Of a stretch of 13,257 nucleotides of DNA, positions 1 through 6,426 are shown in pieces. Positions within the stretch are counted from its first letter, which is position 1, and the number at the start of each line of letters is the position of its first letter. The notes beneath the pieces are model-generated. The model searched no databases. It had not been told where the DNA came from and saw only the letters and a program-made list of their open reading frames with translations. The position numbers and the translations under genes are program-made. Origin of the DNA: JBDNFP01 sp041689775 (GTDB lineage Bacteria > Bacteroidota > Bacteroidia > Cytophagales > Spirosomataceae); assembly GCA_041689775.1 (NCBI GenBank), contig JBDNFP010000253.1, positions 1-13,257 of the forward strand. Direction: 5' to 3'.

Positions 1-564
1 ACGATTAGCCTGCACGGTAAACACCAAAGTACCTGCTTTTTGTTGCCACTCGGCTTGCACTATATCACATAGGAAAGTCTTTACGCCGGTGTGTACCTTA
101 CTGAAACTCTCAAAATCAGTATGATGTAGCAGAATTTTAGCGGCCTCATTCATGGTAGCTATATCCAAATCAGGGCGAAAGAGATACGCTTCCGTTTTGA
201 AGAATGGACTTTTTTGGTGGATAATGCGGTACTCGTAGCGCCGGTGGGTAGCCTCAAATCGAGAGTGAGCGTCTTCGGCCACCGGATAAATACCATTGAC
301 GGCAAGGTCAAAAGGCAACAGGTTGTTAAGCCGAAATACCAATTTTTTGGTATCGGCAATAACTACCTCATAGTCAAAATGCGCAAACTGCTGATCGGCA
401 TGCACCCCAGCATCCGTCCTGCTGCTGCCTGCGATTTCGATGGATTGCCGTAAAATGGTTGAGAGGGCCTCCTCTAAGGTTTGCTGCACGGATCTACCTT
501 GGGCTTGCTTTTGCCAACCAATGAAATGGGTACCCAAATAACTACATTCTAAAAAATAACGCAT
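1..564 (-). CDS. truA: tRNA pseudouridine synthase A (N-terminal 188 codons, cut by window edge)
   Basis: TruA converts uridines 38-40 in the anticodon stem-loop of many tRNAs to pseudouridine and acts in the cytoplasm. Reading leftward from the ATG at 564-562, the protein starts MRYFLECSYLGTHFIGWQ, the typical first strand of TruA. It then carries the active-site signature SRTDAGVHA at residues 48-56, with the catalytic aspartate at Asp51. A conserved RRYEYRI segment near residue 107 and a DFESFSK segment follow. The frame is open to position 1. Family members of about 245-270 aa are usual, so roughly the last quarter lies outside the window. No Shine-Dalgarno sequence precedes the start. 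A TATATTTG box ends only 4 bp before the ATG, suggesting a very short or absent 5' leader. The gene is divergent from glnS. The family call rests on the active-site motif and is very secure. Confidence 0.96.
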   Translation of the reverse strand, partial: MRYFLECSYLGTHFIGWQKQAQGRSVQQTLEEALSTILRQSIEIAGSSRTDAGVHADQQFAHFDYEVVIADTKKLVFRLNNLLPFDLAVNGIYPVAEDAHSRFEATHRRYEYRIIHQKSPFFKTEAYLFRPDLDIATMNEAAKILLHHTDFESFSKVHTGVKTFLCDIVQAEWQQKAGTLVFTVQANR

Positions 565-568
565 GGCG

Positions 569-576
569 CAAATATA
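569..576 (-). promoter_or_regulatory. Candidate -7 promoter box for truA
   Basis: The minus strand reads TATATTTG here, an exact match to the Bacteroidota -7 consensus TAnnTTTG. It ends 4 bp before the truA ATG, so transcription would start at or almost at the start codon. I see no good TTTG -33 box at the standard 19-bp spacing, so this rests on the -7 match and position alone. Confidence 0.4.
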
Positions 577-585
577 CAAGTGAAT

Positions 586-600
586 AGCAAATCATTTGCT
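586..600. repeat. 15-bp palindrome upstream of truA (candidate operator)
   Basis: The sequence AGCAAATCATTTGCT has perfect 7-bp arms (AGCAAAT/ATTTGCT) around one central base. It lies just upstream of the proposed truA -7 box, between where the -7 and -33 elements would be. A dimeric repressor bound there would block the promoter. No regulator is encoded nearby, so its role as an operator is inference. Confidence 0.4.
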
Positions 601-747
601 TTCCAACCAAAATCTAACCCCACGTTTAGGGCAAAATAATAAGCCACGTATAGCCTACCAACTGGATCAATCTGAGCTTTTATTTGGGTGATTTACCACT
701 CATTTGATTCTAAAAAGAAAGCTAGTCTCAACACCTGCATTAATTTC

Positions 748-778
748 TTTTAACGTTGCGAGAAGAACATTAACTTTG
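748..778 (+). promoter_or_regulatory. Candidate glnS promoter (-33 / -7)
   Basis: TAACTTTG at 771-778 matches the Bacteroidota -7 consensus TAnnTTTG. A TTTT at 748-751 sits exactly 19 bp upstream, where a TTTG -33 box is expected (three of four bases match). Transcription would then start near 782-786. That gives a leader of about 175 nt before the glnS ATG, which begins almost at once with the strong stem-loop at 796-829. Confidence 0.4.
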
Positions 779-795
779 GGGTCAGGTTCGTATTG

Positions 796-829
796 TACTT
801 CTGGATTCTGAGCACAGAATCCAGAAGTA
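796..829 (+). promoter_or_regulatory. Perfect 15-bp stem-loop in the glnS leader
   Basis: The arms TACTTCTGGATTCTG (796-810) and CAGAATCCAGAAGTA (815-829) are exact reverse complements around the 4-base loop AGCA. Wobble pairs could lengthen the stem by about three more base pairs. There is no T-run after either arm, so it does not look like an intrinsic terminator on either strand. It lies about 130 bp before the glnS start, close to the proposed transcript 5' end. It could stabilise the mRNA, act as a regulatory structure, or be a DNA palindrome bound by a protein. The structure is seen directly and the role is unknown. Confidence 0.6.
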
Positions 830-961
830 TGGGATAGCTTTCCGGTGGATAGCGTTATCCTTATTGAAGATACTATTTCACCGATACCCCCACAGATCAG
901 GATTAGACCACCCTGATTCTAGTTTTACGGGACAATCGATTCATAATTCAGAATTCTTATC

Positions 962-2635
962 ATGACTACCGAAGAAAAAAAAGACGGGAGGACGCTTAAT
1001 TTTATCGAAGAAATCGTCGAAACGGATATTCAGGCGGGTAAAAACAGCGGCCGGGTACTTACGCGCTTTCCGCCCGAGCCTAATGGCTACCTGCATATCG
1101 GGCACGCCAAATCAATATGCCTCAACTTCGGATTGGCCAAGAAATATGGTGGCGGTACCAATCTTCGTTTTGATGATACCAACCCTACCACCGAAGATGT
1201 TGAATACGTAGAGTCCATTAAGAACGATGTTCGCTGGTTAGGCTTTAACTGGGTGGAGGAATTATATGCCTCTAACTACTTCGATCAATTGTATGCTTTT
1301 GCGGTGCAGCTCGTCAAAGCCGGATACGCCTACGTTGAAGATTCTACCGCTGAGGAAATTGCTACCTTGAAGGGTACACCCACCGAGGCCGGTAAGAATA
1401 GCCCCTGCCGGGATCGAAGCGTAGAAGAAAACCTGGATCTTTTTGAAAGAATGCGCAAGGGCGAATTCTCCGAAGGTAGCCGGGTATTACGGGCCAAAAT
1501 CGACATGGCTGCTCCCAACATGCACCTGCGTGACCCGCTGATGTACCGGATTAAGTTTGCTAAGCACCACCGTACGGGTGATACCTGGTGTATTTACCCG
1601 ATGTATGATTTTGCGCATGGTCAGTCGGACTCGATCGAGCAAATCACGCATTCTATCTGTACGCTGGAATTTATCCCCCACCGTCCGTTGTACGATTGGT
1701 TTATCAAAAATCTGGACATTTTTCCTTCCAAACAGTACGAGTTTGCCCGCCTCAACCTGACCTACACGGTCATGAGTAAGCGGAAGCTACTACAATTAGT
1801 GAACGAGAAATTCGTAAGTGGTTGGGACGATCCCCGGATGCCGACCATCTCCGGACTTCGCCGCCGTGGCTATACCCCCGAATCTATCCGCAACTTCTGT
1901 GACCGGATTGGGGTAGCCAAGCGCGATAACCTAATTGACGTAAGCTTATTAGAGTTTTGCATCCGCGAAGACCTGAACAAATCTTCACTTCGAAGAATGG
2001 TGGTATTAGACCCCTTGAAAGTGGTTATCACTAACTTCCCCGAAGGTAAGGTGGAACCTTGCCAAAGCGAAAATAATCCGGAGGCTCCCGAAACGGGTAG
2101 CCGCGAGATGCCTTTTACCCGTGAACTATACATGGAGCAGGAGGACTTCATGGAAGATGCTCCCAAAAAGTACTTCCGGCTTGCTCCCGGCAAAATGGTC
2201 CGCCTTAAAAGTGCCTATATCATTCAATGCGATGAGGTAGTAAAGGATGCCGATGGAACTGTCCAGGAAATCCGCTGCTCGTACGTGGAGAATAGTAAAA
2301 GTGGTCAGGATGAATCTGGAATCAACGTGAAAGGTACCCTGCACTGGGTGTCGGCTACCCACGCTTTATCCGTGGAAGTACGGATGTACGAACGACTATT
2401 CCGGGTAGAAGACCCTTCCGGAGAAGAAGGTAATTTCAAAGATTATATCAATCCCGATTCCTTGGAGGTCATCACGGGTTATGCTGAGCCAGCGTTGAAG
2501 GACGCCACCGCCGGAGAATCTTTTCAATTTTTACGGAAAGGATATTTTGCGACCGATACCGATAGCACTCCCGAAAAACTGGTTTTCAACCGTACGGTAA
2601 CGCTACGGGATAACTGGACAAAAAGCGGAAAATAA
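962..2635 (+). CDS. glnS: Glutaminyl-tRNA synthetase
   Basis: This cytoplasmic class I synthetase attaches glutamine to tRNA-Gln using ATP. The 557-aa product is close to the E. coli length (about 554 aa). The class I signature HIGH is at residues 45-48 within PPEPNGYLHIGHAKS. The KMSKS-equivalent is VMSKR at 270-274, the usual GlnRS variant. The region between them has the characteristic RFDDTNP and DPLMYRI segments. The part beyond about residue 340 forms the two anticodon-binding beta-barrels. The PPEPNGYLHIGHA context separates it from GltX-type glutamyl-tRNA synthetases. The start at 962 gives the short family N-terminus (NFIEEIVETD); no Shine-Dalgarno sequence is seen. A direct GlnRS suggests glutamine is charged directly rather than through Glu-tRNA-Gln amidation. 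The gene appears monocistronic, between its own leader and the terminator at 2646-2697. Confidence 0.98.
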   Translation: MTTEEKKDGRTLNFIEEIVETDIQAGKNSGRVLTRFPPEPNGYLHIGHAKSICLNFGLAKKYGGGTNLRFDDTNPTTEDVEYVESIKNDVRWLGFNWVEELYASNYFDQLYAFAVQLVKAGYAYVEDSTAEEIATLKGTPTEAGKNSPCRDRSVEENLDLFERMRKGEFSEGSRVLRAKIDMAAPNMHLRDPLMYRIKFAKHHRTGDTWCIYPMYDFAHGQSDSIEQITHSICTLEFIPHRPLYDWFIKNLDIFPSKQYEFARLNLTYTVMSKRKLLQLVNEKFVSGWDDPRMPTISGLRRRGYTPESIRNFCDRIGVAKRDNLIDVSLLEFCIREDLNKSSLRRMVVLDPLKVVITNFPEGKVEPCQSENNPEAPETGSREMPFTRELYMEQEDFMEDAPKKYFRLAPGKMVRLKSAYIIQCDEVVKDADGTVQEIRCSYVENSKSGQDESGINVKGTLHWVSATHALSVEVRMYERLFRVEDPSGEEGNFKDYINPDSLEVITGYAEPALKDATAGESFQFLRKGYFATDTDSTPEKLVFNRTVTLRDNWTKSGK

Positions 2636-2645
2636 CCGCTTTGTA

Positions 2646-2697
2646 TTATAAAAACAGGGGACAAAACCATATCAGATTTTGTCCCTTGTTTTTATAA
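2646..2697. terminator. Bidirectional intrinsic terminator between glnS and the convergent operon
   Basis: A 21-bp stem (2646-2666 with 2677-2697) closes a 10-base loop. All pairs are canonical except one G-T wobble. The GGGACAAAA core gives stability. The outer stem contributes a run of five Ts on both strands, so it can end transcription of glnS (stop at 2635) and of the leftward operon that ends at 2907. Confidence 0.85.
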
Positions 2698-2906
2698 TGA
2701 TACGTTCTGACACCCGGTCGAACAGGATTGCACCTCCCATAAAATCATTAGTAAGCATTGTAATAAGTTGACTTATAATCTACTTATTTTAGGTAATTAC
2801 GGCGTAGGTTATTAACAGATGACTGGTTCGTTTTTTTGAGTTGGTCAGGCTAACGCAAACGAGCATCGGGCCAACGGCTAACAACCTAACCGCTAAAAGC
2901 TACCCA

Positions 2907-3782
2907 CTAACCTACCGGTAGCACATCCACCTCGACGGTGAGTTTTTGCTGACCGGAGCTAAAAAGGATTCCTTTTAGTGGGGGCACATCGCTGTAATCC
3001 CGACCCCAAGCCGTTGTAATATGCCTTTCCCGGGGAATCAGGTTATTGGTAGGATCAAAATCACACCAGCCAATACCCGGCACATAGGCCGAAATCCAGG
3101 CGTGGGAAGCATCAGAACCTTTCAACTTTTCTTTACCCGGAGGGGGTAGAGTTTCCAGATAGCCACTTACATAACGAGCCGCAAAACCCATGCTTCTGAT
3201 GGCCGCAATAGCGAGGTGTGAGAAGTCCTGACATACCCCTTTCTTCTCTTTCAAAATCGTTTTCAATGGGGTATGTACAGTAGTGTAGTTGGGCATGAAT
3301 TCGAACTCATGGAATATTTTACTGCATAAATCCCGAACTGCCTCAAACAAAGATTTTTCCTCAGCAAAACAGTTTCTCGTAAATTGTTCAACTTCACTAT
3401 CCCACTGAATAAAAGGACTAGGTAGCCGGTACTGCATGACCTCATTCTTTATCTGATAATCATTCAGGAAAGCCTCACGAGCATTGGCACAAGTATATAC
3501 CTCTGCGTAAGAGAGTTCCTGACCAGAAACAATATTTTCTATGGTACTTTTGGCAGCTACCCTAAGCTCTTTGTGTGGAACCTGAATTGAGAAATAGTGA
3601 ACTGAATTTCCAAAGAAATCAACCCGCTGCACTACCTCGATTGGAGTCGGGGAAATACTCAACGAAAAATTACTACACAATTGGGTGGGCGTAGTTCTCG
3701 GACAAAGGCACGCAATGCTATGGTAGCTACTAACGGATTCCCGGTATTCGTAAACGGTGCTGTGATTAAGATTATATTTCAT
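2907..3782 (-). CDS. Transglutaminase-like cysteine hydrolase/transferase
   Basis: The 291-aa product is a bacterial transglutaminase-fold protein (COG1305 type). Residues 1 to about 85 match the bacterial transglutaminase N-terminal domain (YNLNHSTVYEYRESV...). The catalytic core has Cys184 in KGVCQDFSH, His227 in SHAWISAYVPG and Asp243 in FDPTNN, the full Cys-His-Asp triad. No signal peptide or membrane segment is seen, so it is probably cytoplasmic. The frame is open up to 3839, but the ATG at 3782 starts exactly at the family N-terminus. It overlaps the stop of the preceding ATP-grasp/alpha-E gene by 11 bp (ATGAAATATAA), which suggests translational coupling. It is the last gene of the three-gene operon. 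By family, it probably hydrolyses or transfers amide or isopeptide bonds made by its ligase partners. Substrate unknown. Confidence 0.9.
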   Translation of the reverse strand: MKYNLNHSTVYEYRESVSSYHSIACLCPRTTPTQLCSNFSLSISPTPIEVVQRVDFFGNSVHYFSIQVPHKELRVAAKSTIENIVSGQELSYAEVYTCANAREAFLNDYQIKNEVMQYRLPSPFIQWDSEVEQFTRNCFAEEKSLFEAVRDLCSKIFHEFEFMPNYTTVHTPLKTILKEKKGVCQDFSHLAIAAIRSMGFAARYVSGYLETLPPPGKEKLKGSDASHAWISAYVPGIGWCDFDPTNNLIPRERHITTAWGRDYSDVPPLKGILFSSGQQKLTVEVDVLPVG

Positions 3783-6363
3783 CTTCCTTACTTTGTGGAG
3801 CCTCGATAAACAGGGAGTGCTGAATAGCCACGTGATCAAAATATAGATTGGAGATACATTCGGAAGCCGTTAGTACCAGGCCGGTGATATCTGCCATCAG
3901 CTGATCCAGGCCGGGACGATAATTCGAATCTTCTTCAAATTCACAAATACTCGCTACATCTACTAATTTAACTTTCACAGAAGCTTCCAGCACTGCCTTT
4001 TGGGCCGGATTTAACCGTCCGGGTTGACTTAGATTGGGTAGTTTTTGTAGGTACTCAATCAAAAGGTCCAACTGATACACCAGACTAAACCGGGAATTAG
4101 ATTCCAACAATATCATATCCATCACCGCTACCGGATTTACCTGAGTCCGGTAAAGAGTCCGGTACTTACCCAATAAATGATGGTATTGTAGGATTGCTTC
4201 CAATAATTCATTCTCGACGTGGTCGGCGTGTTTAAACACAAACCCAGAGCGGATGACGCTGACCCGGGAAAGAATGCGCTCAATTAATTTACCGCATTCA
4301 AGCAAGTAATAAGCGTTATCACGAGCCATGGTTTCGGACACCGTACCGTAGAATGTAAAAATACGGGTGTAAAGTTTATCCAGTACCTTCTGAACCGCCC
4401 TAAAATCTGTCGAACCTTTTTTAAGCTCCCGGACCCGGAACAAACTACCTTCCATGGCGTCAATGGCCCGACCTATTTCTGGATTCCACTGATCCCGAAC
4501 CGATTTAATAGCCCGAAGGAACAGATCGAGGGATGAGCCAATTGACCCCGAGCGGCTGGTATCCAAAACCAGACTATTGATTTCCGGCATCGGACTTTCC
4601 AGGATACTGATATCCTCTTCATCCACAAATCCCGGATACGTGAGGGTAAGGTGGGTCAATGAGCGTAAAAGCACCGTGATATGGTCAGACTGACCTTTCC
4701 CACCGTAATTTTGGTACACACTCATGGTATTCAGTACAATATTGACGAAAGTATTGGTAGCCAACACCCGTTCACCGTAGCGCCCTACCCAGAATAGATT
4801 ATCCGCACTTCGGCTAGGTAGTGAAGCCTGTTTACGGATAAGTGGTACCGAAATAGCCGAGGTAATGGGAGGTACAACAATGGACTCCCGGGTCTTTTCG
4901 AACTGATCACCAACGATCCAGGTATCTTTTGCAATGCCGCCATACTGATTGGAAAAAGTAAACCGGTCACGCTCGGGCGAACTCCTGGTCAGGCCGCCCG
5001 ACATCACTTCATAGCCGTTTCCGTTACTGATCATGAATGCTCTAAGAGCCGCAAAACGTGGCTCTATTCGGGAATTGACGAAGGCGGGAGTGGTAGAAAA
5101 ACTAACTTCCTCCTGCGCCACAAACTCCGTTGGTTTGGCCTTTATTTCCCGTTTAAGTTCTTCCAAGGCTGCTTCGGAAAGCATTTTTCCGTGAATCGAG
5201 CGGCGATAGTCATCACGGTTAGCCTTTTTGATAATCAGCTTGGGCAAGTTTTGTAGAACATAGTCCAGCTCCTTGGGCTGACCACACCACCAGGTAGCCA
5301 CCGAAGGTAGTATCAACTCCTCCCCCAGTAAATGACGGCAGGCCGTATGCATGAAGGCCATAAAAGCATTATTTTCAACTACCCCCACCCCCGGTGGATT
5401 TATAACCGTCACGTTCCCGGCCCGCATTGCTTGTAGCAACCCGGGGACGCCTAGTCGGGAGTCCGACCGGAGTTCCAGTGGATCACACCAGCTATCATCT
5501 ACTCTGCGAATAATGATATCAACTTTCCGGAGACCTTCCACCGATTTTAACCACACGTATCCATCACGAACCAGCAAATCATCTCCTTGCACGAGCGTGT
5601 AGCCGAGGTAGGAAGCCAGGTAGGCATGCTCAAAATAGGTTTCGTTATTGGGCCCCGGAGTCAGGTACACGATCGTTAAATCATCCTTCCCTTTTCCGAA
5701 GGATTTTCCAATAGAAGCCTGTGCCTTGGTAAAATAAGGCGAAAGCCGACGAACGTACATACTTTCGGCAAGATCGGGCAGTATACTGCTCATCATCGTC
5801 CGGTTTTCGAGGGCATACCCGGTACCCGAAGGCGCCTGAGTTCTGTTGTCGAGTACCCACATCCGACCGTCCGGTCCACGGGCAATATCGGCGGCATACG
5901 TAATCAACTGGTGTTTGCCCGCCAGCCGTATGTCATAACACGATCGCAAGAAACCGGAGTTTTGGTAGACCAACTCCGGCGGAATAATCTTGTTCTTGAT
6001 CAGGGTACGTGGCCCATAAAGGTCCTTTAAAATAAGGTCCAGGAGTACTGCTCGCTGTTGTAGCCCCTTCGCTATTTCTTTCCACTCGGTTTCGTGAATC
6101 AAAAAAGGAATTGGATCAAGCTGCCAGGGACGGTTGAGTCCGTCGTTTCCCTCATACACACTGTACGTAACGCCATTTTCCTGAAGCTTCGTGATGATTT
6201 CCTGATTGCGTACGGCCAGCTCATCCATCCCCAGCTTTTCAAGGGCCAGAAATAGAGCTTCCCAGTGAGGTTTCAGGCCTCCATTTTTATCAATAACCTC
6301 ATCGTACGAATATAGCTCCCGGCGATACGCTTGCAGCAGCCCGATTGAATTTTCCTGTAACAT
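3772..6363 (-). CDS. Circularly permuted ATP-grasp / alpha-E domain fusion protein
   Basis: The 863-aa protein joins two families often encoded separately (COG2308 and COG2307). Residues about 1-500 form the circularly permuted ATP-grasp ligase. Visible marks are GPDGRMWVLDNRTQAPSGTG near 155-175, VVENNAFMAFMHTACRHLLGEE near 330, IIKKANRDDYR near 375, and VMSGGLTR near 450 followed by GGIAKDTW. From about residue 510 the alpha-E domain begins with LPSRSADNLFWVGRYGERV, its standard opening, and continues as an almost wholly helical region to the end. ATP-grasp enzymes join a carboxylate to an amine through an acyl-phosphate. The alpha-E domain is thought to be a partner or scaffold. It lies between the amidoligase gene (63-bp gap) and the transglutaminase gene (11-bp overlap). 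The start at 6363 fits the family, but a 13-codon ORF in the same frame ends one codon upstream. Substrate unknown. Confidence 0.93.
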   Translation of the reverse strand: MLQENSIGLLQAYRRELYSYDEVIDKNGGLKPHWEALFLALEKLGMDELAVRNQEIITKLQENGVTYSVYEGNDGLNRPWQLDPIPFLIHETEWKEIAKGLQQRAVLLDLILKDLYGPRTLIKNKIIPPELVYQNSGFLRSCYDIRLAGKHQLITYAADIARGPDGRMWVLDNRTQAPSGTGYALENRTMMSSILPDLAESMYVRRLSPYFTKAQASIGKSFGKGKDDLTIVYLTPGPNNETYFEHAYLASYLGYTLVQGDDLLVRDGYVWLKSVEGLRKVDIIIRRVDDSWCDPLELRSDSRLGVPGLLQAMRAGNVTVINPPGVGVVENNAFMAFMHTACRHLLGEELILPSVATWWCGQPKELDYVLQNLPKLIIKKANRDDYRRSIHGKMLSEAALEELKREIKAKPTEFVAQEEVSFSTTPAFVNSRIEPRFAALRAFMISNGNGYEVMSGGLTRSSPERDRFTFSNQYGGIAKDTWIVGDQFEKTRESIVVPPITSAISVPLIRKQASLPSRSADNLFWVGRYGERVLATNTFVNIVLNTMSVYQNYGGKGQSDHITVLLRSLTHLTLTYPGFVDEEDISILESPMPEINSLVLDTSRSGSIGSSLDLFLRAIKSVRDQWNPEIGRAIDAMEGSLFRVRELKKGSTDFRAVQKVLDKLYTRIFTFYGTVSETMARDNAYYLLECGKLIERILSRVSVIRSGFVFKHADHVENELLEAILQYHHLLGKYRTLYRTQVNPVAVMDMILLESNSRFSLVYQLDLLIEYLQKLPNLSQPGRLNPAQKAVLEASVKVKLVDVASICEFEEDSNYRPGLDQLMADITGLVLTASECISNLYFDHVAIQHSLFIEAPQSKEDEI

Positions 6364-6366
6364 CCT

Positions 6367-6408
6367 TTACTCTTCTCCGTTTGTTGTACTCATTCCCCTC
6401 CTATTCAT
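6367..6408 (-). CDS. Possible 13-codon leader ORF before the ATP-grasp gene
   Basis: An ATG at 6408-6406 opens a frame reading MNRRGMSTTNGEE, ending with TAA at 6369-6367. Only one codon (AGG) separates the stop from the ATG of the 863-aa gene, and both are in the same frame. It is preceded by a near-ideal Shine-Dalgarno sequence at 6415-6423, and a second AGGAGG lies inside it before an internal ATG at 6393. Translation of this ORF followed by re-initiation at 6363 is possible. Alternatives are chance, or an N-terminal extension lost to a stop codon. No homology can be judged at this length. Confidence 0.3.
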   Translation of the reverse strand: MNRRGMSTTNGEE

Positions 6409-6414
6409 TAAACT

Positions 6415-6423
6415 ATCACCTCC
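6415..6423 (-). promoter_or_regulatory. Strong Shine-Dalgarno sequence, unusual for this lineage
   Basis: The minus strand reads GGAGGTGAT, a 9-base perfect complement of the 16S rRNA 3' tail. It lies 3 bp after the stop of the amidoligase gene and 10 bases separate GGAGG from the ATG at 6408. The other start codons in the window lack a comparable sequence, as is usual in Bacteroidota, so this one stands out. Confidence 0.55.
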
Positions 6424-6426
6424 AAA

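Larger units (their letters stand above)
565..961. other. truA-glnS divergent intergenic region
   Basis: This 397-bp gap has no credible ORF and no tRNA. It holds the truA -7 box and palindrome (569-600), a candidate glnS promoter (748-778), and a leader that can fold into a strong hairpin (796-829) and two weaker ones (847-860 and 896-917). Nothing recognisable was found between 601 and 747. Confidence 0.6.

Noticed and set aside
214..453. 79-codon open frame on the plus strand inside truA
   Set aside because: It is antisense to the clearly conserved TruA frame and has no recognisable protein features.
796..829. The glnS-leader hairpin as an intrinsic terminator for a transcript from either side
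   Set aside because: No T-run follows either arm, and the genes on both sides point away from it.
1870..2362. Antisense open frames within glnS
   Set aside because: They are shadows of a well-conserved glnS frame and have no motifs or start signals.
2763..2787. ATAAGT/ACTTAT repeat group as a mobile-element end or attachment site
   Set aside because: The arms are only 6-7 bp in AT-rich DNA, with no integrase, target duplication or second copy in the window.
3783..3839. Extra 19 residues upstream of the small transglutaminase
   Set aside because: It lies wholly inside the ATP-grasp/alpha-E gene, and the family's N-terminus begins at the ATG at 3782.
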